64,000 bases of DNA from Bacteroidota bacterium (GCA_023386555.1 JAEWJK010000015.1:62001-126000); one strand, 5' to 3'; counted from the first letter of the stretch, positions 46,520-56,011 are shown. Program-made: numbers and translations. Notes: generated by a model from the sequence alone, not told the origin.

Positions 46520-47314
46520 ATGAAAAAACTGGCTTTTTTTATCCTGATCTCTGTTTCGGCCTGTACTGTAACCAAACAAGCAACTACCACTCCGGTAAAT
46601 ACTATTGTGGTTGATGGCAAGATCTTTACTACGGCATTTCAGCAGAGAGCAGCAGAGTACAGAGCCTTATGTTACCAGGCTTACAATATTGCATATTTAC
46701 AGTTAGACAAAGCATTGAGCAATGAATCAGAAAAACCAAGAGCCATTATTACTGATATTGATGAAACCGTGTTAGATAACAGTGTTTATGCTGCTCATCG
46801 TGCATTGCAGGGAAAAGATTACGATGCAGCTTCCTGGTTTGAATACACCAGCAAGGGTGTAGCAGATACAGTACCTGGTGCATATAATTTTTTACGTTAT
46901 GCTTCTTCCCAGGGTGTTGAAATATTTTATGTTACCAACCGTGAAGACAAGGAAAGAATTGGCACTTTACAGAACCTGAAAAATTTTGGTTTTCCGAATG
47001 CAGATGAAGCTCATTTATTTACCAAGAAAGAAACATCCGGTAAAGAAACAAGAAGACAAACAATAACTGCTACGCATAATGTTGTATTGTTGTTGGGAGA
47101 TAATTTATCTGACTTCAGTTTGCTGTTCGATAAAAAAAGTACAGAAGAAAGATTTGCAAATACCAATGCATTGTCGGCTTTGTTCGGCAATAAATTCATT
47201 GTACTGCCTAACCCTGTTTATGGTGATTGGGAGTCAGCCTTATTCAAATACAATTACAATCTTTCCCCGGCACAAAAAGATTCAGTTTTAAAAAGCTGGC
47301 TGAAAGGATATTAA
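46520..47314 (+). CDS. 5'-nucleotidase, lipoprotein e(P4) family (class C acid phosphatase)
   Basis: 264 aa. The lipobox is SVSAC (Cys15). The class C HAD motifs are present: ITDIDETVLDNS (Asp79 and Asp81) and LLLGDNLSDF. Related e(P4) proteins remove phosphate from nucleotides at the outer membrane so that nucleosides can be taken up. It is a single gene whose 3' end overlaps the convergent gene at 47311. Confidence 0.93.
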   Translation: MKKLAFFILISVSACTVTKQATTTPVNTIVVDGKIFTTAFQQRAAEYRALCYQAYNIAYLQLDKALSNESEKPRAIITDIDETVLDNSVYAAHRALQGKDYDAASWFEYTSKGVADTVPGAYNFLRYASSQGVEIFYVTNREDKERIGTLQNLKNFGFPNADEAHLFTKKETSGKETRRQTITATHNVVLLLGDNLSDFSLLFDKKSTEERFANTNALSALFGNKFIVLPNPVYGDWESALFKYNYNLSPAQKDSVLKSWLKGY

Positions 47315-47818
47315 ACTTTCTTCACTTCAAGAGCAGTGATGCCGCTAAGTACTTCATTGATTTTTTTGGTCTTTGAAGGTTTCATAAATAAAACAGGGAT
47401 CGTAAAGAATGTGATCTTAGATCCATCTTTCCTCTGGAGTTTATAAAAATATCCTCCACCACGTCCATGCATTTCTCTTAAGCTGATGTGTTCAACATCA
47501 TTAACCACAATGGTGTTTATGTTTTCTGAAAAGAACCTTTCTATTTTTAATTCAATAAACTGCCGGCCGATGATCACTTCTTTTGTATAAGCTTTACAGA
47601 AGAGCAAGAAAAAAATTAATACGATTAAAGGACCCATTGCATATTTAAATTCCACGGGTAGCTCTTCAATATTTAGCACCATCCATCCCATGAATAATAA
47701 TATGAAAGGAAATTATCCTGAAGAAAAAGAATAAAAAACCTTTTCTTGTTTCGCTTTCCGCAAGATGTAACTCGTTAGCTGATTCATTGATGATCTTATA
47801 AGGGCTAAATAAGTTCAT
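47311..47818 (-). pseudogene. Membrane protein gene apparently split by a frameshift
   Basis: The continuous frame 47311-47691 encodes 126 aa with a membrane helix (YAMGPLIVLIFFLLFCKAY) and a PH-like soluble part. Directly upstream a second frame (47666-47818) begins with a good start, MNLFSPYKIINESANELHLA, and runs into a hydrophobic stretch. In the downstream frame, FPFILLFMGWMVL continues that hydrophobic stretch before its first ATG. The two look like one gene of about 165 codons joined by a one-base insertion (or two-base loss) between about 47690 and 47716. It may be a real lesion or an assembly error. Family not recognised. Confidence 0.55.
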
Positions 47819-47821
47819 ATT

Positions 47822-49471
47822 TTATTTAAACATTTCAGGATGAACATCTTCATGTGGTGTTGCTAATTGATATGCTTTTGCAACAGCTATCAGGTTTGCT
47901 TCACCATATAATTTGCCTAAGAAAGTAATGCTAGTAGGAAGTTTAGTGCTGGCATTATAACCTGTAGGTAAACAAATAGCAGGATGACCGGTAAGATTAG
48001 TAATACCTAACTGGCTTCCAGCATAAGTTGGTGTAATGATAACATCGTACTGATCGAACAGTTTATTCACTTCCTGCATCAACAGATAACGATGACGATT
48101 TGCATTGATATAATCGACTGCAGAATAAAATCTTGCTGTTCTGAAATAGTTTGGCCAGTCACCACGATTTTGCCAGGTCATCTCATCATCAATATTCTTA
48201 CGGGTAAATTCATCAAATGCTGCTGCAGCTTCTGAAGCAATTACTACACCTACCACATTAAAATTATAAACCCCACTATCAGGAAAAACAACAGGCGACA
48301 ATTCAACACCTAAATCTCTTAAGGTTTGCAATACTTTCCATTCATTTCTCGATGTATCAGTGATCCTGTCGAAGTAATTTTTTGCATAACCGATCTTCAG
48401 CTTTTTTACATCAGTTTTTGGATTGTAGTTGAAAGGCATATTCACAGCACTGGCATCTTTGCCATCAGTTCCATGAATAAATGCAAATACCACGGCGGCA
48501 TCTTCTGCACTTCTGCAGATCGGTCCTGCTTTGTCGAGACTCCAACTCAACGTCATTGCTCCAGCTCTGCTGATGCTGCCGAATGTTGGTCGTAAGCCTG
48601 TTGCACCACAGGTATGTGAAGGAGAAATAATAGAGCCTAATGTTTCTGTACCAATGGCAAAAGGAACCAACCCTGCAACTGTTGCAGCAGCAGAACCTGC
48701 TGAAGATCCTGAAGAGCCATATTGTGTATTCCATGGGTTATTTGTTCTGCCTCCATACCATTTGTCGCCCATAGCTAATGCGCCAAGCGTAAACTTTCCA
48801 ATCAATACCGCTCCTGCTTCTCTCAGCTTCATATATACATACGCATCTTCTTCAATTACTTGTTCTTTGTAAGGTTCAGCCCCCCATGTTGTTTTTGTTC
48901 CTTTTACTGCAAATAAATCTTTCAAGCCATAAGGAATACCATGTAAAGGGCCTCGATATTTTCCTTTTGCAATTTCAGCATCAGCTTGTTTTGCCTGTTG
49001 CATTGCAATATCTCTAGTGATGGAGATAACAGACTTTAAGCTATCATCAAACCGATTGATACGATCAAGAAAAAAATTAGTTAACTCAACAGAACTGATC
49101 TTTTTATTTTTGATTAATGATGCTAATTCAAGTATCGAATAGAAAGCAAGATCATTTCTATTCTCTGGTAATTGAATGTTACCAGGAATATTCCAGCTGA
49201 TCGATTGTTGCCTGGTTTCAAATTTCATTCCCGGCAACGTTGGATTTTGTGCCAGGCTCATCTGCACATTATTGTTCAATGAAAGATTGTGCATTCGTTT
49301 TATGTTACGCAGCATATCTCTTAATCCACCGTACATCGAATCAATTTCTTTGTCTGTAAACTGCAGATCTAGAAACTTTGCTGCTACAGGTATATCAGCT
49401 TTTGATATAGTATCCTGTGCACGAGCATTTATAAATCCGAATACTGCAAAGCATACAATCAATTTCTTCAT
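47822..49471 (-). CDS. Secreted amidase-signature-family enzyme
   Basis: 549 aa with a signal peptide ending FINARAQ. The amidase signature is complete: Lys in PYGLKDLFAVKG, the serine-rich loop YGSSGSSAGSAAATVAGLVPFAIGTETLGSI (cis-Ser and nucleophile Ser), giving the Ser-Ser-Lys triad. It is longer than GatA and secreted, so it is not the tRNA amidotransferase subunit. It likely hydrolyses an amide in the periplasm; substrate unknown. It overlaps the upstream GNAT gene by 4 bp. Confidence 0.88.
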   Translation of the reverse strand: MKKLIVCFAVFGFINARAQDTISKADIPVAAKFLDLQFTDKEIDSMYGGLRDMLRNIKRMHNLSLNNNVQMSLAQNPTLPGMKFETRQQSISWNIPGNIQLPENRNDLAFYSILELASLIKNKKISSVELTNFFLDRINRFDDSLKSVISITRDIAMQQAKQADAEIAKGKYRGPLHGIPYGLKDLFAVKGTKTTWGAEPYKEQVIEEDAYVYMKLREAGAVLIGKFTLGALAMGDKWYGGRTNNPWNTQYGSSGSSAGSAAATVAGLVPFAIGTETLGSIISPSHTCGATGLRPTFGSISRAGAMTLSWSLDKAGPICRSAEDAAVVFAFIHGTDGKDASAVNMPFNYNPKTDVKKLKIGYAKNYFDRITDTSRNEWKVLQTLRDLGVELSPVVFPDSGVYNFNVVGVVIASEAAAAFDEFTRKNIDDEMTWQNRGDWPNYFRTARFYSAVDYINANRHRYLLMQEVNKLFDQYDVIITPTYAGSQLGITNLTGHPAICLPTGYNASTKLPTSITFLGKLYGEANLIAVAKAYQLATPHEDVHPEMFK

Positions 49472-49989
49472 ATAATTTGTTTATAATCGTCAATGATTTT
49501 TACCCAAACATAATCATCCATTATAAGGTTATCTTTTATAACAGCCTTTTTCCGAATGCCTTCTAAATAAAAGCCATTCTTTCTAAGCACTTTCATCGAT
49601 GCCTTATTTCGTTCAAACACTTCTGCAAAGATCCTTACTACATCAAATTGATTCCGGATATACTCTACCATCAATCCAACGGCTTTAGTAGCGATTCCTT
49701 TATTCCAGAATGGTTCACCAATAAAATAACCAACCTCGATCGTCTTTCTATATACATCATCCTTTAAAACTACTCCAATACTTCCTGCCACTTTTCCTTC
49801 ATAAACAATGCAGAAATGCTGCACTGGTTTCTCGATTGCATGTTGATGTATCCATTGCATAGCATCCATTACAGTATATGGATGAGGGAACGTATCTCTT
49901 ACATTTAACCACACATTCCTGTTGTTAGCGATAGCGGCTAACTGCTGAGCATCTTCTCTTTTCCATGGACGAAGTATAACATCACTCAT
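49468..49989 (-). CDS. GNAT-family N-acetyltransferase (RimJ/RimL-like)
   Basis: 173 aa. VGYFIGEPFWNKGIATKAVGLMVEYI is the acetyl-CoA binding motif A, and NKASMKVLRKNGFYLEGIRKKAVIKD the conserved end of the RimJ/RimL group. Substrates in this group range from ribosomal protein N-termini to small molecules. It is coupled to the amidase gene by a 4-bp overlap. Confidence 0.9.
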   Translation of the reverse strand: MSDVILRPWKREDAQQLAAIANNRNVWLNVRDTFPHPYTVMDAMQWIHQHAIEKPVQHFCIVYEGKVAGSIGVVLKDDVYRKTIEVGYFIGEPFWNKGIATKAVGLMVEYIRNQFDVVRIFAEVFERNKASMKVLRKNGFYLEGIRKKAVIKDNLIMDDYVWVKIIDDYKQII

Positions 49990-50016
49990 TGCTATGAAGA
50001 TAATAACAAATAAAAA

Positions 50017-50036
50017 GTCCCACCAAAAGGCAGGAC
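50017..50036 (-). terminator. Probable terminator downstream of recA
   Basis: An imperfect 8-bp stem (GTCCTGCC with GGTGGGAC on the minus strand, two mismatches) followed on the minus strand by a T run. It lies 42 bp after the recA stop. Confidence 0.45.
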
Positions 50037-50077
50037 CGTTTACTAACTAACCCATTATTCTAACAAAAAACTATTAC

Positions 50078-51082
50078 TTACCCTTCACCTTGCACTTCAG
50101 CGATCTTAGCCCTGATCTTGGCTTCAATTTCATTTGCCAGTTCAGGATTATCCAGCAGCAATGTTTTTACTGCTTCTCTTCCCTGGCCGAGTTTATTTGT
50201 ATCGTAGCTGAACCAGCTTCCGCTTTTGTTTACAATACCAAGCTCAACACCCATGTCGATGATCTCACCGATCTTGCTGATGCCTTCTCCAAAAATGATA
50301 TCGAATTCTGCAGCACGGAAAGGAGGAGCTACTTTATTTTTTACCACTTTCACTTTAACCCTGTTACCTACAGCTTCATCACCATCTTTGATCTGTGCTG
50401 CACGACGAATATCCAAACGAACAGACGAATAGAATTTCAAAGCATTACCACCGGTAGTTGTTTCAGGATTACCGAACATCACACCGATCTTTTCTCTTAA
50501 CTGGTTGATGAATATGCAAACAGTATTTGTTTTAGAGATCGTTGCTGTAAGCTTTCTTAAAGCCTGGCTCATTAATCTTGCCTGCAAGCCCATTTTGCTG
50601 TCACCCATTTCACCTTCCAGCTCACCTTTTGGTACAAGCGCAGCAACAGAATCGATCACTACTACATCCAAAGCACCGGAAAGAATCAGACGATCGGCAA
50701 TTTCTAAAGCCTGTTCACCATAATCCGGTTGAGATATCAGCAGGTTATCTATATCAACACCCAATTTTTGAGCATAAGAACTATCAAAGGCATGTTCAGC
50801 ATCGATGATGGCACACATACCGCCTTTTTTCTGTGCTTCGGCAATAATATGTGTGGCAATTGTGGTTTTACCGGAAGATTCAGGACCATAGATTTCGATC
50901 ACCCTTCCTTTAGGTACACCACCAATTCCGAGAGCTGTATCTAAGCCGATAGAACCGGTTGAAATGACTTCGATCTGGCGGTCACCTTTCTCATTCATCA
51001 TCATTACGCTACCCTTGCCAAAATCCTTGTCAATCTTATCTATCGTGAGTTTCAGCGCTTTAAGTTTCTCAGCATTACTCAT
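50078..51082 (-). CDS. recA: Recombinase RecA
   Basis: 334 aa from ATG 51082. RecA forms filaments on single-stranded DNA, drives strand exchange and activates SOS cleavage. Walker A is GPESSGKTT, Walker B LDVVVIDSVAAL, and the DNA loops lie in GEMGDSKMGLQARLMSQALRKLTA and NQLREKIGVMFGNPETTTGG. A TTG at 51103 would add seven residues, but a promoter box lies at 51101-51108, so I choose 51082. Confidence 0.98.
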   Translation of the reverse strand: MSNAEKLKALKLTIDKIDKDFGKGSVMMMNEKGDRQIEVISTGSIGLDTALGIGGVPKGRVIEIYGPESSGKTTIATHIIAEAQKKGGMCAIIDAEHAFDSSYAQKLGVDIDNLLISQPDYGEQALEIADRLILSGALDVVVIDSVAALVPKGELEGEMGDSKMGLQARLMSQALRKLTATISKTNTVCIFINQLREKIGVMFGNPETTTGGNALKFYSSVRLDIRRAAQIKDGDEAVGNRVKVKVVKNKVAPPFRAAEFDIIFGEGISKIGEIIDMGVELGIVNKSGSWFSYDTNKLGQGREAVKTLLLDNPELANEIEAKIRAKIAEVQGEG

Positions 51083-51100
51083 AAAATTCTTTTTAGGGTT

Positions 51101-51108
51101 CAAATATA
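51101..51108 (-). promoter_or_regulatory. Putative -7 promoter box for recA
   Basis: The minus strand reads TATATTTG, a perfect TAnnTTTG box. It would start transcription about 10 nt before ATG 51082 and argues against the upstream TTG start. No SOS box was recognised. Confidence 0.5.
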
Positions 51109-51199
51109 TTGTGGCGATAAAGATAATAGAATTTTATTAATAAACTAATTTATTTAGCAGGAAATTGCTAAATATTTTTGGTGGGATAAATGAGGTTGA

Positions 51200-51640
51200 T
51201 TAGAAATACTTTGTGCGGATATTGGTATGTAGCTGGCCTCCGTTGTAGGTGATCCTGGCCTTGCTGAAAGATGGTGGGCCGAAAGTGCCCATTACATTAT
51301 TGGAGAAGCCAAAACCTTCTTTGGGAAAACCGATCCAGTTGGTGTTCATCTTGCCGTCTTTGTTCTCATCATGCAAAACGGCTATTGCATAGTCACCTGC
51401 AGGAAGCGGGAATACATCAATAGAAGCAGTTTTATCAACCACCTTCAGCTGTAGTTTCTTAAATGCTTTTTCGGGTTTATCAGGATAGCCGTCTGATCCT
51501 TTGAAGATGCTGATCAGCACCTGTCCTTTATTGCTTCGTAAACCGGAAACAGTAATGGTCATCTTATCTTCTGTTGTATATGAAGAAGACAAGATGACCC
51601 CTGAAAAGATCAGTAATGCTGCGATAGCGAATTTCATCAC
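51200..51640 (-). CDS. DUF2141 secreted protein
   Basis: 146 aa with a signal peptide (FAIAALLIFSGVILSSS). The pattern ITVSGLRSNKGQVLISIFKGSDGYPD, PLPAGDYAIAVLHDENKDGKMNTNWIGFPKEGFGFSNN is the DUF2141 signature, a beta-sandwich of unknown function. ATG 51637 is an alternative start. It lies 20 bp from the pyridoxamine-oxidase-like gene on the same strand. Confidence 0.9.
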   Translation of the reverse strand: MMKFAIAALLIFSGVILSSSYTTEDKMTITVSGLRSNKGQVLISIFKGSDGYPDKPEKAFKKLQLKVVDKTASIDVFPLPAGDYAIAVLHDENKDGKMNTNWIGFPKEGFGFSNNVMGTFGPPSFSKARITYNGGQLHTNIRTKYF

Positions 51641-51659
51641 CTCAATAATAGGTAAATTC

Positions 51660-52166
51660 TTACAGACGGATATTTCCTTCTACACCGTCATCACTTTCTT
51701 TACCGCTAATGGCTCCTGCAACGATCTTTAAAAGTGATACCATTTTATTGTGCTTTGTATCCCAATAACGCACTTCCTCAGGCCTAACACGTATGATCGT
51801 TAACTCAGGATCATCCACACCTTCGTTGAACCAGGTTTTGGCCCAGGCACTCCAGAGTTCTTCTGCTTTTTTACGGTCTTTAATGATATCTGCTTCGCCA
51901 TATATTGAAATGAATTCGCTATTTCCGGGCTTGGCATATAATAGTTGCACTTTATCGTCCTGCTTTATCTCGAGATTTTTATTGCTGTCGGCCTTGCTGA
52001 AGAACCAGATGTTTCCCTGGTCATCCACATCTCTTGTACTCATTGGCCTGGTGGAGAAAGGTTGTTCATCCAGATTGGTACAGAACATACAGAAGTCTAT
52101 TTCCTTCACCAGTTCTTTCATCTTTTGTAAGCCTTCGTTGCCGCTTAAGTCTTTTACTTCACTCAT
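51660..52166 (-). CDS. Pyridoxamine 5'-phosphate oxidase-family (general stress protein 26-like)
   Basis: 168 aa. FCMFCTNLDEQPFSTRPMSTRDVDDQGNIWFFSKADSNK is the flavin-binding split-barrel start, and VQLLYAKPGNSEFISIYGEADIIKDRKKAEELW the rest of the barrel. These proteins bind FMN, FAD or F420 and are often stress-linked; not the vitamin B6 enzyme itself. Confidence 0.87.
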   Translation of the reverse strand: MSEVKDLSGNEGLQKMKELVKEIDFCMFCTNLDEQPFSTRPMSTRDVDDQGNIWFFSKADSNKNLEIKQDDKVQLLYAKPGNSEFISIYGEADIIKDRKKAEELWSAWAKTWFNEGVDDPELTIIRVRPEEVRYWDTKHNKMVSLLKIVAGAISGKESDDGVEGNIRL

Positions 52167-52288
52167 ACTAAAATTTTATATTAGCCCACCAAAAGAGTGC
52201 CGACCACCATCCGAAAAATTAATAATACGGTTGTTGCAATAATCTCTATTTACTAATGCGAACAGTTAAACATTCCAGTTTATAGAAG

Positions 52289-52840
52289 ATGATAAAGCTA
52301 CCAGTGACCTTTCCTGAATTAGAAACCGACCGGCTTCTGCTTCGTAAACTGAGCTTACCAGATGCTCCTGAAATTTTTCAGTTACGCTCAGATAAGATGC
52401 AAAATGAATTCATCGACCGGCCATTGGCTATTTCTATCAGCGATGCTGAGAAGTTTATTAATATGATAGATGCAGGCATTGAAAGAAAGGAGTCGTTATT
52501 ATGGGCTATACAGTTGAAAGGAGAGAAGAATTTAGCCGGAACAGTTTTACTCTGGCATTTTGATGAAGCGACGAACCGAACAGAGTTGGGTTATGAAATG
52601 CTGGCACGTTACCAGGGAAAAGGCATCATGCACGAAGCGATCAATAAGGTATTGGATTATACATTCTCTGTATTGCAGATATCAGTTGTTGAAGCCTGGA
52701 CACATCCCGGAAATAAAAAGTCAATTGCCGTACTGGAAAGATTGGGATTTAAAAGAGATGCAGCAGCCGAGCTAAATAAACCGGACGATGTTAATGAAAA
52801 CATTTTCAGTTTAGCGGCTTCTGATTATTCGTATAAATAA
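52289..52840 (+). CDS. GNAT-family N-acetyltransferase (RimJ/RimL-like)
   Basis: 183 aa. It begins LPVTFPELETDRLLLRKLSLPDAPEIFQL, typical of the RimJ/RimL group, and has the acetyl-CoA motif ELGYEMLARYQGKGIMHEAINKVLDYTF and the end motif NKKSIAVLERLGFKRD. The substrate is unknown. Its last 16 bp overlap the convergent lipoprotein gene. Confidence 0.92.
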   Translation: MIKLPVTFPELETDRLLLRKLSLPDAPEIFQLRSDKMQNEFIDRPLAISISDAEKFINMIDAGIERKESLLWAIQLKGEKNLAGTVLLWHFDEATNRTELGYEMLARYQGKGIMHEAINKVLDYTFSVLQISVVEAWTHPGNKKSIAVLERLGFKRDAAAELNKPDDVNENIFSLAASDYSYK

Positions 52841-53556
52841 GTTCTGCGGTAAGGATATAAGGCACCGTAATCTTCTACGGCCAGGTTTCCTTTGTGATCA
52901 GTATCGTAAGTGAAAGAACCTCCGTTAAATTTCTTCATGGTTTGATGGGAGAATATTCTAGGCATCAGGAAGGTTTCAAACTCAAAAACCGGGCTGCTGT
53001 AAATGAAGAGTAATGGGTTTGTTGATCTAAAAACATTCGTCTCTTTATAATACAGAAAGGAACCGGAGAGTATTGAAGGATTATTATTTTGACTGAGGTG
53101 ATAATCGCTGATATTTCCACCGTTATACACCGGCATAAAATTGTACTTCAAAGTATTTCTCAATACAACAGAATCAGGTACATCTTTTCCGGAGCTGTAG
53201 TAAAAATCTGTTCTGCTCACTATAGTATCTCGTCCACCAATATTCTTATGCTTTATAATACTTAATGGAAGCACTTTCTTCCGCATAAAATATTCAACAT
53301 AATCATATCCTGTAGAAGGATGCAGTGTAGCTTTTATGTAATTATCCTGATAACTATATTTAGCTATTATGAAAGGAGCACCGAGACCTGAATCAACACG
53401 AATCTCACTTACCTGGTTACCATAGTAATGTACGCTGTATTTTCTGTTAGCATCTTTGAACGATACCAGCCTGTCCTGCTTTCTGGATTGTTCTTTCTGG
53501 CAGGCAAAAAGAAACAGTAAACAAAACACAAATAAGCAGCGGATAAGGCAATGCAT
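52825..53556 (-). CDS. Hypothetical lipoprotein
   Basis: 243 aa with a lipobox at LFACQKEQ. The mature part is beta-rich with many Tyr, Ser and Asn residues (RKYSVHYYGNQVSEIRVDSG, YSYQDNYIKATLHPSTGYDYVEYF), similar in style to DUF4595-like surface lipoproteins, but I do not assign it. Convergent with the acetyltransferase gene. Confidence 0.7.
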   Translation of the reverse strand: MHCLIRCLFVFCLLFLFACQKEQSRKQDRLVSFKDANRKYSVHYYGNQVSEIRVDSGLGAPFIIAKYSYQDNYIKATLHPSTGYDYVEYFMRKKVLPLSIIKHKNIGGRDTIVSRTDFYYSSGKDVPDSVVLRNTLKYNFMPVYNGGNISDYHLSQNNNPSILSGSFLYYKETNVFRSTNPLLFIYSSPVFEFETFLMPRIFSHQTMKKFNGGSFTYDTDHKGNLAVEDYGALYPYRRTYLYE

Positions 53557-53582
53557 AGACTGATCAAGATAATCAGAATTAT

Positions 53583-53990
53583 TTAAAAAGCACTATTCTT
53601 ATTAGTGAATTCGATCAGATCCCAAAGATTTCCATACAGATCTTCAAATACTGCAACTGTACCGTAAGGTTCTTCTTTTGGTGAACGAATAAAGTTGATT
53701 CCCTTGTCAACGTAGTTGTTATAGTCTCTCCAGAAATTATCTGATTGTAAGAAAAGAAATACTCTTCCACCTGTCTGATTGCCAATCCGGCTTTTTTGTT
53801 CATCACCGACAGCCTTTGCTAATAAGATACTACTGCCTGTTGATGCTTTGGGAGCTACTACAACCCATCGTTTGATTGATGATTGTGGTGTGTCTTCAAT
53901 TAGTTCAAACCCCAGTTTTTGTGTGTAGAATTCTATCGCTTCATCGTAATCATTCACCACGATTGCAACATGTGCAAGAGATTGTTTCAT
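53583..53990 (-). CDS. VOC-family (glyoxalase-like) protein
   Basis: 135 aa forming one paired beta-alpha-beta-beta-beta module: LAHVAIVVNDYDEAIEFYTQKLGFELIED at the start and VAVFEDLYGNLWDLIEF at the end, with the metal-binding His and Glu positions. Members include lactoylglutathione lyases and antibiotic-binding proteins; the ligand is unknown. Confidence 0.9.
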   Translation of the reverse strand: MKQSLAHVAIVVNDYDEAIEFYTQKLGFELIEDTPQSSIKRWVVVAPKASTGSSILLAKAVGDEQKSRIGNQTGGRVFLFLQSDNFWRDYNNYVDKGINFIRSPKEEPYGTVAVFEDLYGNLWDLIEFTNKNSAF

Positions 53991-54085
53991 GCTTTAAGAT
54001 AATATAAGATTCACAGGTAATGCACATTTGAATTTGTTATTATGCCTCTGGCACTATTTAAGCATCTTTTATATAAACATTATGT

Positions 54086-54268
54086 ATGATACAGTATATA
54101 AAAGCACTACAGAGCCTTTTACAGCCTGGCGTACAGCTTCAACGCAGTGAAGTGATCAGGCGTTATCGTTCCTTGAAAAATTATAACAAAGAAGTGCTGC
54201 GAATGATATGCATGACAGACTTCTTCATGATATCGAAAAATGAAAAGGGCGAGATATCATTCTCATAG
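54086..54268 (+). CDS. Small hypothetical protein
   Basis: 60 aa, basic and helical: MIQYIKALQSLLQPGVQLQR and so on, ending EKGEISFS. It lies alone between two minus-strand genes. Plausible but without a recognised family. Confidence 0.4.
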   Translation: MIQYIKALQSLLQPGVQLQRSEVIRRYRSLKNYNKEVLRMICMTDFFMISKNEKGEISFS

Positions 54269-54272
54269 CAAT

Positions 54273-54297
54273 AAAAAAGCAGCCGTTAGAAGCTGCT
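54273..54297 (-). terminator. Terminator for the DinB-like gene
   Basis: A 6-bp stem (AGCAGC / GCTGCT) followed on the minus strand by six T residues, 20 bp after the DinB-like stop. It could also affect the small plus-strand gene. Confidence 0.65.
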
Positions 54298-54316
54298 GAT
54301 AAAATGACTTTGTTTG

Positions 54317-54820
54317 TTACTTAGGTATTCCTTCATCTGCAGAAGGACCATAAGTAGAAGGCACAGGTATATCTAATAGGCGTAAGTACACACCAAGTTG
54401 TGCCCTATGATGTACGATGTGATTAAACACCAAACCTCGCAACGCTACTTTCTTTGGCGCAGTAAATAATACCATCTCTCCATTCTTTAGCGACCACATG
54501 GCATCTAACTCTTCAGCTTCAGTTGATTCTAATAAACTGATAGATTTCGATACATGTTCATCAAATATCTTTAAGCGTTCAGCTGCATTAGCAGGTTTGA
54601 TGGGAATATATTCTCCGGCACCAAAATCAAGTGATGGCCTCGATATCACCACACTCACCCAGCCATTTAACTCAGCCACATGGTTTGCCAGTGCAGCAAG
54701 CTTCATTGATTTTTCATGAGGTGCCCAATCATCTTTACCATCCGGAACTCTTTCCAGCATTTTCCGGGTGATGCCGGTTTCATGTTTGAATTCTGAAAGT
54801 AAGCCTTGTACGATTCCCAT
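54317..54820 (-). CDS. DinB-family protein
   Basis: 167 aa from ATG 54820. The DinB four-helix metal-binding fold is visible: ALANHVAELNGWVSVV (first His), LRGLVFNHIVHHRAQLGVYLRLLDIPVPSTYGPSADE (HxxxH and the family end). An in-frame start at 54928 would add 36 residues that do not fit the family. DinB proteins include thiol-dependent transferases; no specific role is assigned. Confidence 0.9.
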   Translation of the reverse strand: MGIVQGLLSEFKHETGITRKMLERVPDGKDDWAPHEKSMKLAALANHVAELNGWVSVVISRPSLDFGAGEYIPIKPANAAERLKIFDEHVSKSISLLESTEAEELDAMWSLKNGEMVLFTAPKKVALRGLVFNHIVHHRAQLGVYLRLLDIPVPSTYGPSADEGIPK

Positions 54821-55032
54821 AGTTTTGATTTTTACCAAAGATAATTTTATGTGCCATGATTTCAATATCAAAGCATTATCACCTTCATGCATTCTAAATA
54901 AAATGCAAACGTTCGTTAAACCTTTCAAAAAGGCCTCTGTCTATCAACCCATAAACAATAATATGAGATAGGTTAAGCGTTAATATGCAGGCTTAAACAT
55001 CTCGATTGTTCACCTTACCAAAAACCAAACAC

Positions 55033-55965
55033 ATGAAACTACCGATCAGGCTTCTGGCAATTATTGCCTCCTTCTCTCTAATGTTCACTGCATGTAAAAA
55101 AGAAGACTCCGTTTCTAAAGATGATAAAGAAGTTGAATTAAGTGCTCAATCAGATGACCAGGCCAGAATTAGTATGGAGACAGATGAAGTGGCCGATGAG
55201 ATCAACAGCATTATCGAAAACTCACCTGCATTGCAGGGAAGAGGAACACAGATCCAGGCTTTGTGTAATGCTACGGTGACCATAGATTCTTTAAGTAATC
55301 CAAGAACAATAACTGTTACTTATAATGGATTGAATTGTATTGGTAACAGAAGCAGAACCGGAACAGTGGTAGCTTCTATGCCTGCAACAATGAGATGGAA
55401 AGATGTTGGTGCGGTATTAACGGTTACGATCAATAATTTAAAGATCACTAGAGTGAGTGATGGAAAATATATTACGCTTAACGGCACTCATACCATTACC
55501 AATGTTTCGGGTGGAAGATTAAGAGATCTGCCAATAATGGGAACGATCATTCATATTATCTCCAGCAACAATATGAGTATTAAATTCGATACCAGTGCGG
55601 CACAAAGAAACTGGAACGTTGCAAGAAAAAGAACGTTCACTTTCAATGCAGGCAATGTAAACATTACCACTACAGGAAACCATACGATAGCCGGAAATAA
55701 TAAAGTGGCTGAATGGGGCACCAATCGTTTTGGTACTGCTTTCATAACATCAATAGAACAACCACTTACTGTAAGGCAAGCATGTAACTTCCGTTTAACG
55801 AACGGACAGGTAAAACATGAATTACTGGGCAGAAATCTTACGGTAACATTTGGATTGGATGCTGCAGGAAATGCTACCACTTGTCCTGCATCAGCTCCAT
55901 TCTTTATGAAGCTGGTGTGGAGTGGGCTAAACGGACAAAGTCATACTTTGATAAGGCCTTATTAA
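55033..55965 (+). CDS. Hypothetical lipoprotein
   Basis: 310 aa from ATG 55033. The lipobox is MFTACKKED. After an acidic, unfolded linker (about 25-65) the protein is beta-rich with many Thr and Asn residues (ATVTIDSLSNPRTITVTYNGLNCIGNRSRTGTVV, WKDVGAVLTVTINNLKITRVSDGKYITLNG), as in secreted beta-sandwich proteins. No family recognised. A strong terminator follows. Confidence 0.75.
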   Translation: MKLPIRLLAIIASFSLMFTACKKEDSVSKDDKEVELSAQSDDQARISMETDEVADEINSIIENSPALQGRGTQIQALCNATVTIDSLSNPRTITVTYNGLNCIGNRSRTGTVVASMPATMRWKDVGAVLTVTINNLKITRVSDGKYITLNGTHTITNVSGGRLRDLPIMGTIIHIISSNNMSIKFDTSAAQRNWNVARKRTFTFNAGNVNITTTGNHTIAGNNKVAEWGTNRFGTAFITSIEQPLTVRQACNFRLTNGQVKHELLGRNLTVTFGLDAAGNATTCPASAPFFMKLVWSGLNGQSHTLIRPY

Positions 55966-55988
55966 TAATGGAAATTAAAGTTACCAGG

Positions 55989-56011
55989 AGCAGCTTTCGG
56001 GCTGCTTTTTT
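55989..56011 (+). terminator. Intrinsic terminator after the lipoprotein gene
   Basis: A 6-bp stem (AGCAGC / GCTGCT) with a TTTCGG loop and six T residues. It isolates the accessory region downstream. Confidence 0.85.

Noticed and set aside
48326..48872. Open frames opposite the amidase gene (for example 48531-48872)
   Set aside because: Low-complexity mirror translations of a well-conserved gene; no independent support.
55551..55880. Minus-strand 109-aa frame inside the lipoprotein gene
   Set aside because: The plus-strand gene has a lipobox, codon pattern and terminator; the opposite frame has none.
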